NCBI GenBank assembly: GCA_023435855.1
Contig: JAEZLG010000083.1
Coordinates: 1 to 6,848 of the forward strand
Length of the DNA stretch: 6,848 bases
Origin: Bacillota bacterium
GTDB taxonomy: Bacteria > Bacillota > Clostridia > Christensenellales > CAG-138
Reading direction: 5' to 3'
Both the position numbers and the translations under genes were made by a program. This document shows, piece after piece, positions 1 to 5,812 of this stretch. The notes under the pieces were generated by a model. That model had not been told where the DNA came from. It worked only from the letters and a program-made list of their open reading frames with translations, and searched no databases. Position 1 is the stretch's first letter. Every line of letters begins with the position of its first letter.

Positions 1-473
1 TATACGACCGCGAGGCAGCTGCGGCTTATGCAAAAAAATGGGCGTTGAAACGCAATCCCGCATATTACAACTTTGAAAATCTGGGGGGTGACTGCACCAA
101 TTTTTCTTCGCAATGCGTGTTTGCAGGGGCCGGTGTCATGAACTACACGCCCGGTACAGGCTGGTATTACAAGAGTTCCTATGACAGGGCACCATCTTGG
201 ACCGGCGTCATGCCGTTTCATACTTTCATGATAAATAACAAAAGCGTCGGTCCCTATATGCGAGAAGCAAGGCGGGAAGAGATGATGAAAGGGGACGTTG
301 TGCAGTTAGGTACTGATGCGGGTCGCTTTTATCATACGCCGTTTATTGTGCTCGTAACGGCGGATGAAATTTTCGTCGCAACCCATACCTACGACTCCTA
401 CATGCGTCCGCTCTCGAGCTATTTCTACGGCAGGATACGGTATCTCCATGTGGAAGGAGTTAGGACATGGTAA
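1..473 (+). CDS. Amidase_6-type putative amidase domain protein, 3' part
   Basis: The open frame runs into the window from upstream; nt 3-5 is the first complete codon and TAA at 471-473 the stop, giving 157 visible codons. The visible part begins YDREAAAAYAKKWALKRNP, continues with GGDCTNFSSQC and ends in HTYDSYMRPLSSY. This is the pattern of the Amidase_6 family of Bacillota, which has a papain/CHAP-like fold and is thought to cleave amide bonds in cell-wall or spore material outside the cytoplasm. The likely nucleophile is the Cys of GGDCTNF (codon 93-95) and the likely catalytic His is in FYHTPF (codon 333-335); these roles are inferred from the fold. A TTG at 45 could be read as a start, but conserved domain sequence lies in frame upstream of it and it has no ribosome binding site, so the true start is outside the window. 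Any signal peptide or extra N-terminal domain is therefore unseen. The family call is firm; the exact substrate is unknown. Confidence 0.85.
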   Translation, partial: YDREAAAAYAKKWALKRNPAYYNFENLGGDCTNFSSQCVFAGAGVMNYTPGTGWYYKSSYDRAPSWTGVMPFHTFMINNKSVGPYMREARREEMMKGDVVQLGTDAGRFYHTPFIVLVTADEIFVATHTYDSYMRPLSSYFYGRIRYLHVEGVRTW

Positions 474-475
474 GT

Positions 476-506
476 AAGTGGGGTTTTTGAAATGCCCCAT
501 TTTCTT
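476..506 (+). terminator. Rho-independent terminator after the amidase gene
   Basis: An 8-bp stem forms between 476-483 (AAGTGGGG) and 495-502 (CCCCATTT), with one G-U pair and an 11-nt loop. The T run 500-503 followed by TT at 505-506 is partly used in the stem. It starts 3 nt after the amidase stop codon. The stem is short, so termination may be incomplete. Confidence 0.65.
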
Positions 507-533
507 GAAATGCGGTGTTTAGTGTGCTAAACT
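505..533 (+). promoter_or_regulatory. Probable sigma-A promoter for the pdp leader
   Basis: A -35 box TTGAAA (505-510, 5 of 6 to consensus) is followed by a 17-nt spacer and a -10 box TAAACT (528-533, 4 of 6). The -10 is preceded by TGC at 525-527, an extended -10 element. The start of transcription would fall near 540-541. The promoter begins where the upstream terminator ends, which fits the start of a new transcription unit. It is predicted from sequence only. Confidence 0.5.
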
Positions 534-539
534 TTTCTC

Positions 540-624
540 TAAGGTAGGTAAGGGGTAATAAAGCGCAGAAGCTGCTCTTACCTTAAGCGCGGCAGCGGCC
601 AAGCGCCGTAGGCTGCGCTTTTTT
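540..624 (+). ncRNA. Structured leader or attenuator RNA upstream of pdp, class unknown
   Basis: From the predicted transcription start the RNA can fold into a 5' hairpin followed by a terminator hairpin. The 5' hairpin has two competing registers of 9 bp each: 540-548 with 577-585, or 546-554 with 575-583. These arise from the near-repeat TAAGGTAGGTAAGG facing one copy of CTTACCTTA. A small hairpin 565-568/572-575 lies inside the loop. The 3' half is the intrinsic terminator at 585-624. A folded 5' domain followed by a terminator ahead of a gene is the arrangement of riboswitches and attenuators. I see no T-box GGTGG motif, no PyrR-binding-site pattern and no riboswitch class I can name. No start codon for a leader peptide appears between 540 and the terminator. 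A free-standing small RNA of about 85 nt is the alternative. Confidence 0.45.
585..624 (+). terminator. Intrinsic terminator inside the pdp leader
   Basis: AAGCGC at 585-590 pairs perfectly with GCGCTT at 615-620. An inner CGGC/GCCG hairpin (596-599 with 605-608) can stack within it, and in an alternative fold CAGC 593-596 pairs with GCTG 612-615. A run of six T follows at 619-624. It lies 25 nt upstream of the pdp start codon and well downstream of the terminator that closes the amidase gene, which suggests conditional termination (attenuation) rather than simple end-of-gene termination. Confidence 0.65.
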
Positions 625-649
625 CCGACTCGAAACGGAGGGCCGCTAC

Positions 650-1963
650 ATGCGCATGGTTGACTTGATTGAGGCGAAGCGCCTCGGGCATGAACATACA
701 AAAGAGGAAATCGAGTTTATCGTAAACGGTTATACAATAGCCGCAATTCCCGACTATCAAATGTCTGCGTGGATGATGGCGGTGTGCTTGAAGGGCATGA
801 GCTATGAGGAGACCTCGCACCTTACCATGGCCATGAAAAACTCGGGCATAACGGTAGATTTATCCGATCTTTACGGCGTGAAAGTCGACAAGCATTCCAC
901 GGGAGGTGTCGGTGATACCACGACGCTCGTCATAGCGCCGCTTGTGGCGGCGTGTGGCGGCACGGTTGCGAAGATGTCGGGCAGGGGGCTTGGGCATACG
1001 GGCGGAACGCTCGATAAGCTCGAAAGCGTCCCCGGTGTAACCATAAATGTATCCGAAGAGCGTTTTAAGGCGATTGTGCGCGAAATAGGCGTATGCGTAA
1101 TCGGTCAAAGCGAAGGGCTTGTACCGGCTGACCGCAAGATGTATGCGCTCCGCGATGTAACGAGCACCGTGCAGAGCATCCCGCTCATCGCGTCCAGCGT
1201 AATGAGTAAAAAGCTCGCTGCGGGCGCAGATGCCATCGTTCTCGACGTAAAAACAGGCACCGGCGCATTCATGCAAACGCTTGAAAGTGCCAAGGAACTC
1301 GCGCAAACCATGGTGAAGATCGGCAAGCTTTTGAATAAAAACACCGTGGCTGTGATTACGGATATGAACCAGCCGCTCGGGCTTCATGTAGGCAATGGCC
1401 TCGAGGTGAAGGAGGCTATAGAGCTCCTTTCAGGCATTGTGAAAGAAGATGATCCGCTTTACGCGGTCTCTATGCTTCTTGCCTCCCATATGCTTCTCGT
1501 TTCGGGACTTGCGATTTCGGAAGCGGAAGCGCGTGAAAAGCTCAAGCAGGCGATTACAAGCGGCGCGGGATTAAGGCGGCTTTCCGACATGCTTAAAGCG
1601 TTGGGCGGCGATACCGCCTGTATTGATGACCCCGAATTATTGTGCAAGGTCAATCGGAAAATTCCCGTAACGCTATCGGGTGATGGCTATATACACGCCA
1701 TGAATGCCGAGCGCATCGGCATTGCTGCGCAGATGCTCGGCGCAGGGCGAGAAAAGAAGGGTGATCCCATCGACTACGCCGTTGGCCTTGTGATGCATAA
1801 ACGAATGGGTGCGCGCATTGAAAAAGGGGAACCCATCGCCACGTTTTATGTAAACAGCGAGGAAAGGCTTTCAGAAGCGATAGCCATGTTCCAAAGCGCA
1901 TTTGAGCTTTCAAAAGAACCACCCGCGCATGCACCGATGGTTTATGATGTAATAACCATATAA
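650..1963 (+). CDS. pdp: Pyrimidine-nucleoside phosphorylase
   Basis: This enzyme catalyses reversible phosphorolysis of uridine, deoxyuridine and thymidine to the free base and (deoxy)ribose-1-phosphate in the cytoplasm, as part of pyrimidine salvage. The 437-residue length and full-length similarity match the Bacillus/Geobacillus PyNP family. The N-terminal alpha domain and the first part of the alpha/beta domain carry KHSTGGVGDTTT (residues 81-92, phosphate loop) and the family signature SGRGLGHTGGTLDKLE (110-125). His82, Arg168, Ser183 and Lys187 correspond to His85, Arg171, Ser186 and Lys190 of E. coli thymidine phosphorylase. Lys108, where E. coli DeoA has Met, is the PyNP-type residue and argues for broad uracil/thymine nucleoside specificity rather than strict thymidine phosphorylase. 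The C-terminal domain contains LGAGREKKGDPID and AVGLVMHKRMG. The start ATG has GGAGGG at 637-642, 7 nt away. Expression is probably controlled by the leader terminator just upstream. The gene is intact. Confidence 0.95.
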   Translation: MRMVDLIEAKRLGHEHTKEEIEFIVNGYTIAAIPDYQMSAWMMAVCLKGMSYEETSHLTMAMKNSGITVDLSDLYGVKVDKHSTGGVGDTTTLVIAPLVAACGGTVAKMSGRGLGHTGGTLDKLESVPGVTINVSEERFKAIVREIGVCVIGQSEGLVPADRKMYALRDVTSTVQSIPLIASSVMSKKLAAGADAIVLDVKTGTGAFMQTLESAKELAQTMVKIGKLLNKNTVAVITDMNQPLGLHVGNGLEVKEAIELLSGIVKEDDPLYAVSMLLASHMLLVSGLAISEAEAREKLKQAITSGAGLRRLSDMLKALGGDTACIDDPELLCKVNRKIPVTLSGDGYIHAMNAERIGIAAQMLGAGREKKGDPIDYAVGLVMHKRMGARIEKGEPIATFYVNSEERLSEAIAMFQSAFELSKEPPAHAPMVYDVITI

Positions 1964-1981
1964 AATTCACGGACTGTTTGA

Positions 1982-2010
1982 TTTACACGCGGCGCTTATT
2001 GTGCCATGAT
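1982..2010 (+). promoter_or_regulatory. Possible weak promoter upstream of polA
   Basis: TTTACA (1982-1987, 5 of 6 to the -35 consensus), a 17-nt spacer and CATGAT (2005-2010, 4 of 6 to the -10), with TGC directly before it, lie in the 65-nt pdp-polA gap. Transcription would start near 2017, leaving a leader of only about 12 nt that begins in the ribosome binding site. There is no terminator in this gap, so read-through from pdp is also likely. Tentative. Confidence 0.25.
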
Positions 2011-2016
2011 TCCCTT

Positions 2017-2022
2017 AGGAGG
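2017..2022 (+). promoter_or_regulatory. polA: Ribosome binding site that sets the polA start
   Basis: AGGAGG stands 6 nt before ATG 2029. It rules out the upstream in-frame TTG at 1978, which would add 17 residues unlike the family, and the ATG at 2023, which directly abuts the motif. Confidence 0.85.
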
Positions 2023-2028
2023 ATGTTC

Positions 2029-4599
2029 ATGCAAAAACTAATCGCGATTGACGGAAACAGCCTAATGCACCGCGCCTATTGGGCGCTTCCTTCTATGAGT
2101 GCAAAATCGGGTGTGCCCACAGGCGCGATTTTCGGTTTTGTTAATATGCTTTTAAAGCTTTTGCCATATGAGCCGAGTCATCTCGTGGTGGCATTTGATA
2201 TGTACGGTCCAACTTTCCGCCACGAGGTCTACGACGAATATAAGGCCGGTCGCAAGGAAACGCCGGACGATCTTCGCACGCAGTTCCCGCTTATTAAGGA
2301 GCTTCTAAAAAAGATGGGCATTGCTGTATGCGAAGTGGAGAGTTACGAAGCAGATGACATCATCGGCACCTATGCGCGACTTGCAAATGCTCAGGGTATC
2401 GATGCGCTTCTCGTCACAGGCGATAAAGACGCACTGCAGCTTATCAGCGATAAAACGCATGTGCTCATGACCAAAAAGGGCATTTCAGAAACAATTGAAT
2501 ACGACGAAAACGTGCTCATGGAGCAGTATGGACTTAAGCCTGAGCAAATGGTTGACTTAAAAGGCCTCATGGGCGACAGCTCCGACCACCTCCCGGGCAT
2601 CCCGGGCGTTGGGGAGAAGACAGCGCTGAAGCTTTTACAAAAATACGGTACGCTTGAGAATACGCTAAGTCGTGCCGATGAGGAAACGGGTGCTCTCCGT
2701 TCAAAGCTTACGGAAAATGCGGAGCTTGGGCGTATGAGTTACCGCTTGGGAACCATCCATACCGACGCGCCGGTGTGCTATTCGATTGAAGATTGTGAAT
2801 TTTCGCCCGTTCGTATGGCTTCAGCTGCACCCATGATGAACGAGCTTGAACTTAGAAGCCTTCTAAACCGCTTGCCCAAAGGCGATGGTAACGAAGCTAA
2901 ACATGAATCGGTTCAAATGGCTGCGATTACAACCCGCAAGGTGAACGACAGCGCTTCGCTCAAAGCACTTTGCGATACTATGAATAATGCTAAGAAGGCA
3001 GCTTTATATATTGGAGACGCCTTGTATGTTGCTTTAGATGCTTCCATGCAGCATGAGATTGTTTTGAGCGCCACGCTTTTTGAGCCGGGACTTGACGAGG
3101 AGCAGGTGCTTCTTGCTTTAAAACCTGTACTCGAAAGCGAAAGCATAGGAAAGTTATTTTTTGATTCTAAACGCTTCATGCATCTATCTTCGCGCTACGG
3201 CGTAAAAATAGCGGGCCCGCGCTTTGATGCGATGATTGCCGACTATTTGCTGCACGCCATACATCCCGCAGATTCTTATAAAACGCTGGGCGCCGAACGC
3301 TTGGGCTTAAGTGTGCCAAACGCCTGCGCCTTATTTAAGCTTCAAACGGATATGACAGCGGAGATGAGAGAAAAGGAGCTAATGAGCCTCTATAACGAGG
3401 TGGAGCTGCCGCTCACAAGTGTGCTTTTTGCTATGGAGCACTCGGGTTTTCGGGTAGACTTACTTGCCGTAAAGGAGCTTGGCGACACTTTCCTCGCGCG
3501 CATTAAGGCGCTTGAAGAGCAAATCTATGCTGAGGCGGGCTCGACATTTAACATACTCTCAACCAAGCAGTTAGGCACGGTACTTTTTGATACATTGGGG
3601 CTGCCGACGCAAAGAAAGAATAAATCCGGTTACTCAACAGATGCGGAAACGCTTGAGGCGCTTGAGGATAAACACCCTATCGTGAAACTCGTCATGGAGT
3701 ACCGCTTTTTATCGAAGCTTAAAAGCACGTTTATTGACGGTCTAATCAACCTTACCGATCAAACAACCGGGCGCGTACACACAAGCTTCAATCAAAATGT
3801 AGCCGCCACCGGCCGTATATCGAGCACAGAGCCCAATCTGCTAAACATCCCTGTGCGCACGGAAGTGGGACGTGAGATAAGAAAGGCTTTTGTAGCAAGC
3901 GAGGGGAATGTGCTCGTAGGCGCCGACTATTCGCAGATAGAGCTTCGGCTTCTTGCCCATATGAGCGGCGACGAGCGTATGATTGACGCTTTTATAGATG
4001 GTGAGGACATTCATGGCCGCACGGCTTCGGAGGTGTTTCGCGTTCCGTTTAGCGAAGTTACAAGCAGTCAGCGAAGTGCAGCGAAGGCTGTTAACTTCGG
4101 CATCGTATACGGCATCAGCGATTTTGGACTGGCTAAGAACCTCGGTGTAAGCCGTAAGCAGGCGGGGGATTACATTAAAATGTATCTTGACCGCTACAGC
4201 GGCGTAAGGGAGTATATGCACAATGCCGTCGAGGAAGGCAAGCGGCTTGGTTATGTAAGTACACTCATGGGCAGGCGAAGGGAACTTCCGGAGCTAAAAT
4301 CCTCCAACTATAACACGCGCTCCTTCGGTGAACGCGTGGCCATGAACATGCCATTGCAGGGTACGGCGGCGGATATCATTAAGCTCGCAATGGTGCGCGT
4401 GCACGACGCTCTTATAAATGAGGGCTTACATTCAAAACTCATACTGCAGGTGCATGACGAATTGATCATCGACGCACCTAAGGAGGAAGTAAAACGCGTT
4501 ATTGAGATACTGAGCGACTGCATGCAAAATGCCATGCATTTACGCGTCCCTCTTTTAGCGGATGTAAAGACCGGCAGAAGCTGGTTTGACACAAAGTGA
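2029..4599 (+). CDS. polA: DNA polymerase I, 5' nuclease plus polymerase, proofreading-inactive
   Basis: This is DNA polymerase I (856 residues), which fills gaps and removes RNA primers in lagging-strand maturation and excision repair. The 5'-3' nuclease domain (about 1-285) keeps its metal ligands: Asp8, Asp57, Glu107, Asp109, Asp110, Asp132, Asp134, Asp183 and Asp186. A helix-hairpin-helix (LPGIPGVGEKTA) follows at about 188-199. The middle domain (about 295-460) is the 3'-5' exonuclease fold, but the DTE motif is absent, the position of E. coli Asp424 appears to be Phe383, and the exo III Tyr/Asp motif is missing; it should not proofread. The polymerase domain (about 465-856) is complete: motif A DYSQIELR at 633-640 (Asp633), motif B Arg682, Lys686, Phe690 and Tyr694, and motif C QVHDEL at 807-812 (Asp810, Glu811), at a constant offset of 72 from E. 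coli. Phe690 matches E. coli Phe762, so dideoxynucleotides should be discriminated against. The start is set by AGGAGG at 2017-2022. The stop overlaps the coaE start. Confidence 0.96.
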   Translation: MQKLIAIDGNSLMHRAYWALPSMSAKSGVPTGAIFGFVNMLLKLLPYEPSHLVVAFDMYGPTFRHEVYDEYKAGRKETPDDLRTQFPLIKELLKKMGIAVCEVESYEADDIIGTYARLANAQGIDALLVTGDKDALQLISDKTHVLMTKKGISETIEYDENVLMEQYGLKPEQMVDLKGLMGDSSDHLPGIPGVGEKTALKLLQKYGTLENTLSRADEETGALRSKLTENAELGRMSYRLGTIHTDAPVCYSIEDCEFSPVRMASAAPMMNELELRSLLNRLPKGDGNEAKHESVQMAAITTRKVNDSASLKALCDTMNNAKKAALYIGDALYVALDASMQHEIVLSATLFEPGLDEEQVLLALKPVLESESIGKLFFDSKRFMHLSSRYGVKIAGPRFDAMIADYLLHAIHPADSYKTLGAERLGLSVPNACALFKLQTDMTAEMREKELMSLYNEVELPLTSVLFAMEHSGFRVDLLAVKELGDTFLARIKALEEQIYAEAGSTFNILSTKQLGTVLFDTLGLPTQRKNKSGYSTDAETLEALEDKHPIVKLVMEYRFLSKLKSTFIDGLINLTDQTTGRVHTSFNQNVAATGRISSTEPNLLNIPVRTEVGREIRKAFVASEGNVLVGADYSQIELRLLAHMSGDERMIDAFIDGEDIHGRTASEVFRVPFSEVTSSQRSAAKAVNFGIVYGISDFGLAKNLGVSRKQAGDYIKMYLDRYSGVREYMHNAVEEGKRLGYVSTLMGRRRELPELKSSNYNTRSFGERVAMNMPLQGTAADIIKLAMVRVHDALINEGLHSKLILQVHDELIIDAPKEEVKRVIEILSDCMQNAMHLRVPLLADVKTGRSWFDTK

Positions 4600-5198
4600 T
4601 GCGTATGTTAATAGGACTTACAGGCTCCATAGGCTCCGGCAAAACGACAGTCGCGAAGCGGCTTGCAGAGCGTGGCGCGCATGTGCTTGATGCGGATGAG
4701 TTTGCGCGTGAAGAGACTTCTTGCGGTTCAAAGGGATTAAAAGAGGTTGTTGCTGCTTTTGGCAAAGAGATACTTACACCCGACGGCTCGCTTGACAGAG
4801 GTAAACTCGCTTCGATTATTTTTCATAACGACGAAAAAAGATTTTTACTCAATGCTATATTGCATCCGCGCATATTAAATGCCATGCGAGCTCATGCGGA
4901 GGAACTGTTTATAAAGACCCCCGATGCGATTGTTGTATATGACATGCCGCTTCTCATAGAAGCCGGTGAGTATAAAAAGGTAGATCGCGTATGGCTTGTG
5001 ACTGCGGATGATGAAACAAGAGCCAAGCGCATTATGGAGCGCGATAACTTAAGTAAAGAAGCTGCGCTTTTGCGCATTGCCGCACAGATGCCGCAATTGG
5101 AAAAGCTCAATTACGCAGATGATATAATCGAAAACTCCGATGGACTTAATGCCCTATATGAGCGCGTAGACGCGCTCTATGACGCCTTGAGGGGATAG
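4599..5198 (+). CDS. coaE: Dephospho-CoA kinase
   Basis: CoaE phosphorylates the 3'-hydroxyl of dephospho-CoA with ATP, the last step of coenzyme A synthesis, in the cytoplasm. The predicted 199 residues match the usual size of about 200. Visible features are the P-loop GSIGSGKT (9-16), DADEFAR (31-37), LHPRI (88-92), the DMPLLIEAG segment (115-123) typical of CoaE, a lid-region RAKRIMERDN (141-150) and the C-terminal ADDIIENS (173-180). The start is uncertain among GTG 4596, ATG 4599 and ATG 4605. I prefer ATG 4599 because it forms TGATG with the polA stop; no clear ribosome binding site precedes any of the three, so translation probably depends on coupling to polA. In Bacillus subtilis mutM lies between polA and coaE; here they are directly joined. 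The gene is intact. Confidence 0.94.
   Translation: MRMLIGLTGSIGSGKTTVAKRLAERGAHVLDADEFAREETSCGSKGLKEVVAAFGKEILTPDGSLDRGKLASIIFHNDEKRFLLNAILHPRILNAMRAHAEELFIKTPDAIVVYDMPLLIEAGEYKKVDRVWLVTADDETRAKRIMERDNLSKEAALLRIAAQMPQLEKLNYADDIIENSDGLNALYERVDALYDALRG
5160..5177 (+). repeat. Perfect 8-bp inverted repeat near the end of coaE
   Basis: GAGCGCGT (5160-5167) and ACGCGCTC (5170-5177) are perfect inverted copies separated by AG. The hairpin lies within coaE codons, 11 nt before the GAGGGG ribosome binding site of the next gene. No T run follows, so it is not a terminator. It could affect mRNA stability or the coaE/transglycosylase junction, or be a by-product of coding. Confidence 0.5.
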
Positions 5199-5200
5199 TT

Positions 5201-5812
5201 ATGGCAAAGCGCAGTAAGTACAAAGCGACGCCCCGCTTTATTCGGGTAATCCTTATAGGTCTATCGCTCGCGATACTCTTAAGCGCAGCTGCGTTTTTTG
5301 CTTCCCGCGCTTTGGAGAAGCGTACGTACGCGCTTTTATATGCGGATGAAATCATCAAAAGCGCTGATGAGTTTAAACTTAACCGCTACCTTGTGGCTGC
5401 GGTAATCCACTGCGAGAGTCGAAATATAAAAGATGCCCGCTCGTACAAAGGTGCGATTGGGCTTATGCAGATTATGCCCCCAACCGGGGAGTGGATTGCT
5501 GAAAAACTCGGTATTGAAAACTACACCGAGGCAATGCTTTTGGAACCTAAGCACAATATTCGCTTTGGGTGTTGGTATTTACGATATCTGAGCGACCGCT
5601 ATGATGACGGCGATATCGACAAGATACTTGCCGCATACAACGCAGGGCCGGGAAACGTAGAAAAATGGCTGAACAACGACGAATACTCACAGGAAGGCCG
5701 GCTTACAAGCATCCCGTTTAAAGAAACAGAGAATTATGTAGAAAAGGTGGGCTATGCAGCCGGAAAATACGAGGAATTGTATGAAAAGGAGCTTGGAAAA
5801 ACCGGCTCATAA
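5201..5812 (+). CDS. Membrane-anchored lytic transglycosylase (SLT domain)
   Basis: The product is a 203-residue peptidoglycan lytic transglycosylase of the Slt/GH23 lysozyme-like family, which cleaves the MurNAc-GlcNAc bond with formation of 1,6-anhydroMurNAc. A basic start (MAKRSKYKATPRFIR) leads into one hydrophobic segment at about 15-36, an uncleaved anchor or signal sequence that places the catalytic domain outside the membrane. The domain spans about 46-185: catalytic Glu72 in HCESRN, GAIGLMQIMP (84-93), NIRFGCWYL (119-127), AAYNAGPGNVEKWL (144-157) and ETENYVEKV (175-183). Cys71 and Cys124 are both extracytoplasmic; whether they pair is unknown. The start ATG lies 2 nt after the coaE stop with GAGGGG at 5189-5194. 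Its 3' end overlaps the next gene by 32 nt. A role in wall remodelling is likely, but the specific process cannot be read from the sequence. Confidence 0.93.
   Translation: MAKRSKYKATPRFIRVILIGLSLAILLSAAAFFASRALEKRTYALLYADEIIKSADEFKLNRYLVAAVIHCESRNIKDARSYKGAIGLMQIMPPTGEWIAEKLGIENYTEAMLLEPKHNIRFGCWYLRYLSDRYDDGDIDKILAAYNAGPGNVEKWLNNDEYSQEGRLTSIPFKETENYVEKVGYAAGKYEELYEKELGKTGS
5771..5775 (+). promoter_or_regulatory. Ribosome binding site inside the transglycosylase gene for the next gene
   Basis: GAGGA at 5771-5775 lies 5 nt before ATG 5781. It supports a start 32 nt inside the preceding coding region; no other start codon in frame lies between 5794 and the hydrophobic segment of the signal peptide. 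Confidence 0.6.

Noticed and set aside
45..473. A complete small amidase starting at TTG 45
   Set aside because: Conserved domain residues lie in frame upstream of 45 and no ribosome binding site precedes the TTG; the gene is cut by the window edge.
540..649. T-box or PyrR-controlled leader
   Set aside because: No T-box GGTGG core, specifier-loop layout or PyrR-binding consensus could be found, so no class is assigned.
860..1387. A 175-codon open frame on the - strand inside pdp
   Set aside because: It lies wholly within the clearly conserved pdp gene, resembles no family I recognise, and is best explained as an antisense shadow.
1978..2028. An N-terminal extension of PolA starting at TTG 1978
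   Set aside because: The AGGAGG at 2017-2022 and the family-typical start MQKLIAIDGNS place the start at 2029.
2590..2608. CCCGGG repeated inverted sequence in polA
   Set aside because: It encodes the glycine/proline-rich helix-hairpin-helix (LPGIPGVG), whose codons explain the repeat.
3841..4221. A 126-codon - strand open frame inside polA
   Set aside because: It is opposite the conserved polymerase motifs A and B, which dictate the sequence; there is no sign of independent coding.
4520..4540. TGCATG/CATGCA inverted repeat near the end of polA
   Set aside because: Only 6 bp, within conserved coding sequence and without a T run; likely chance.
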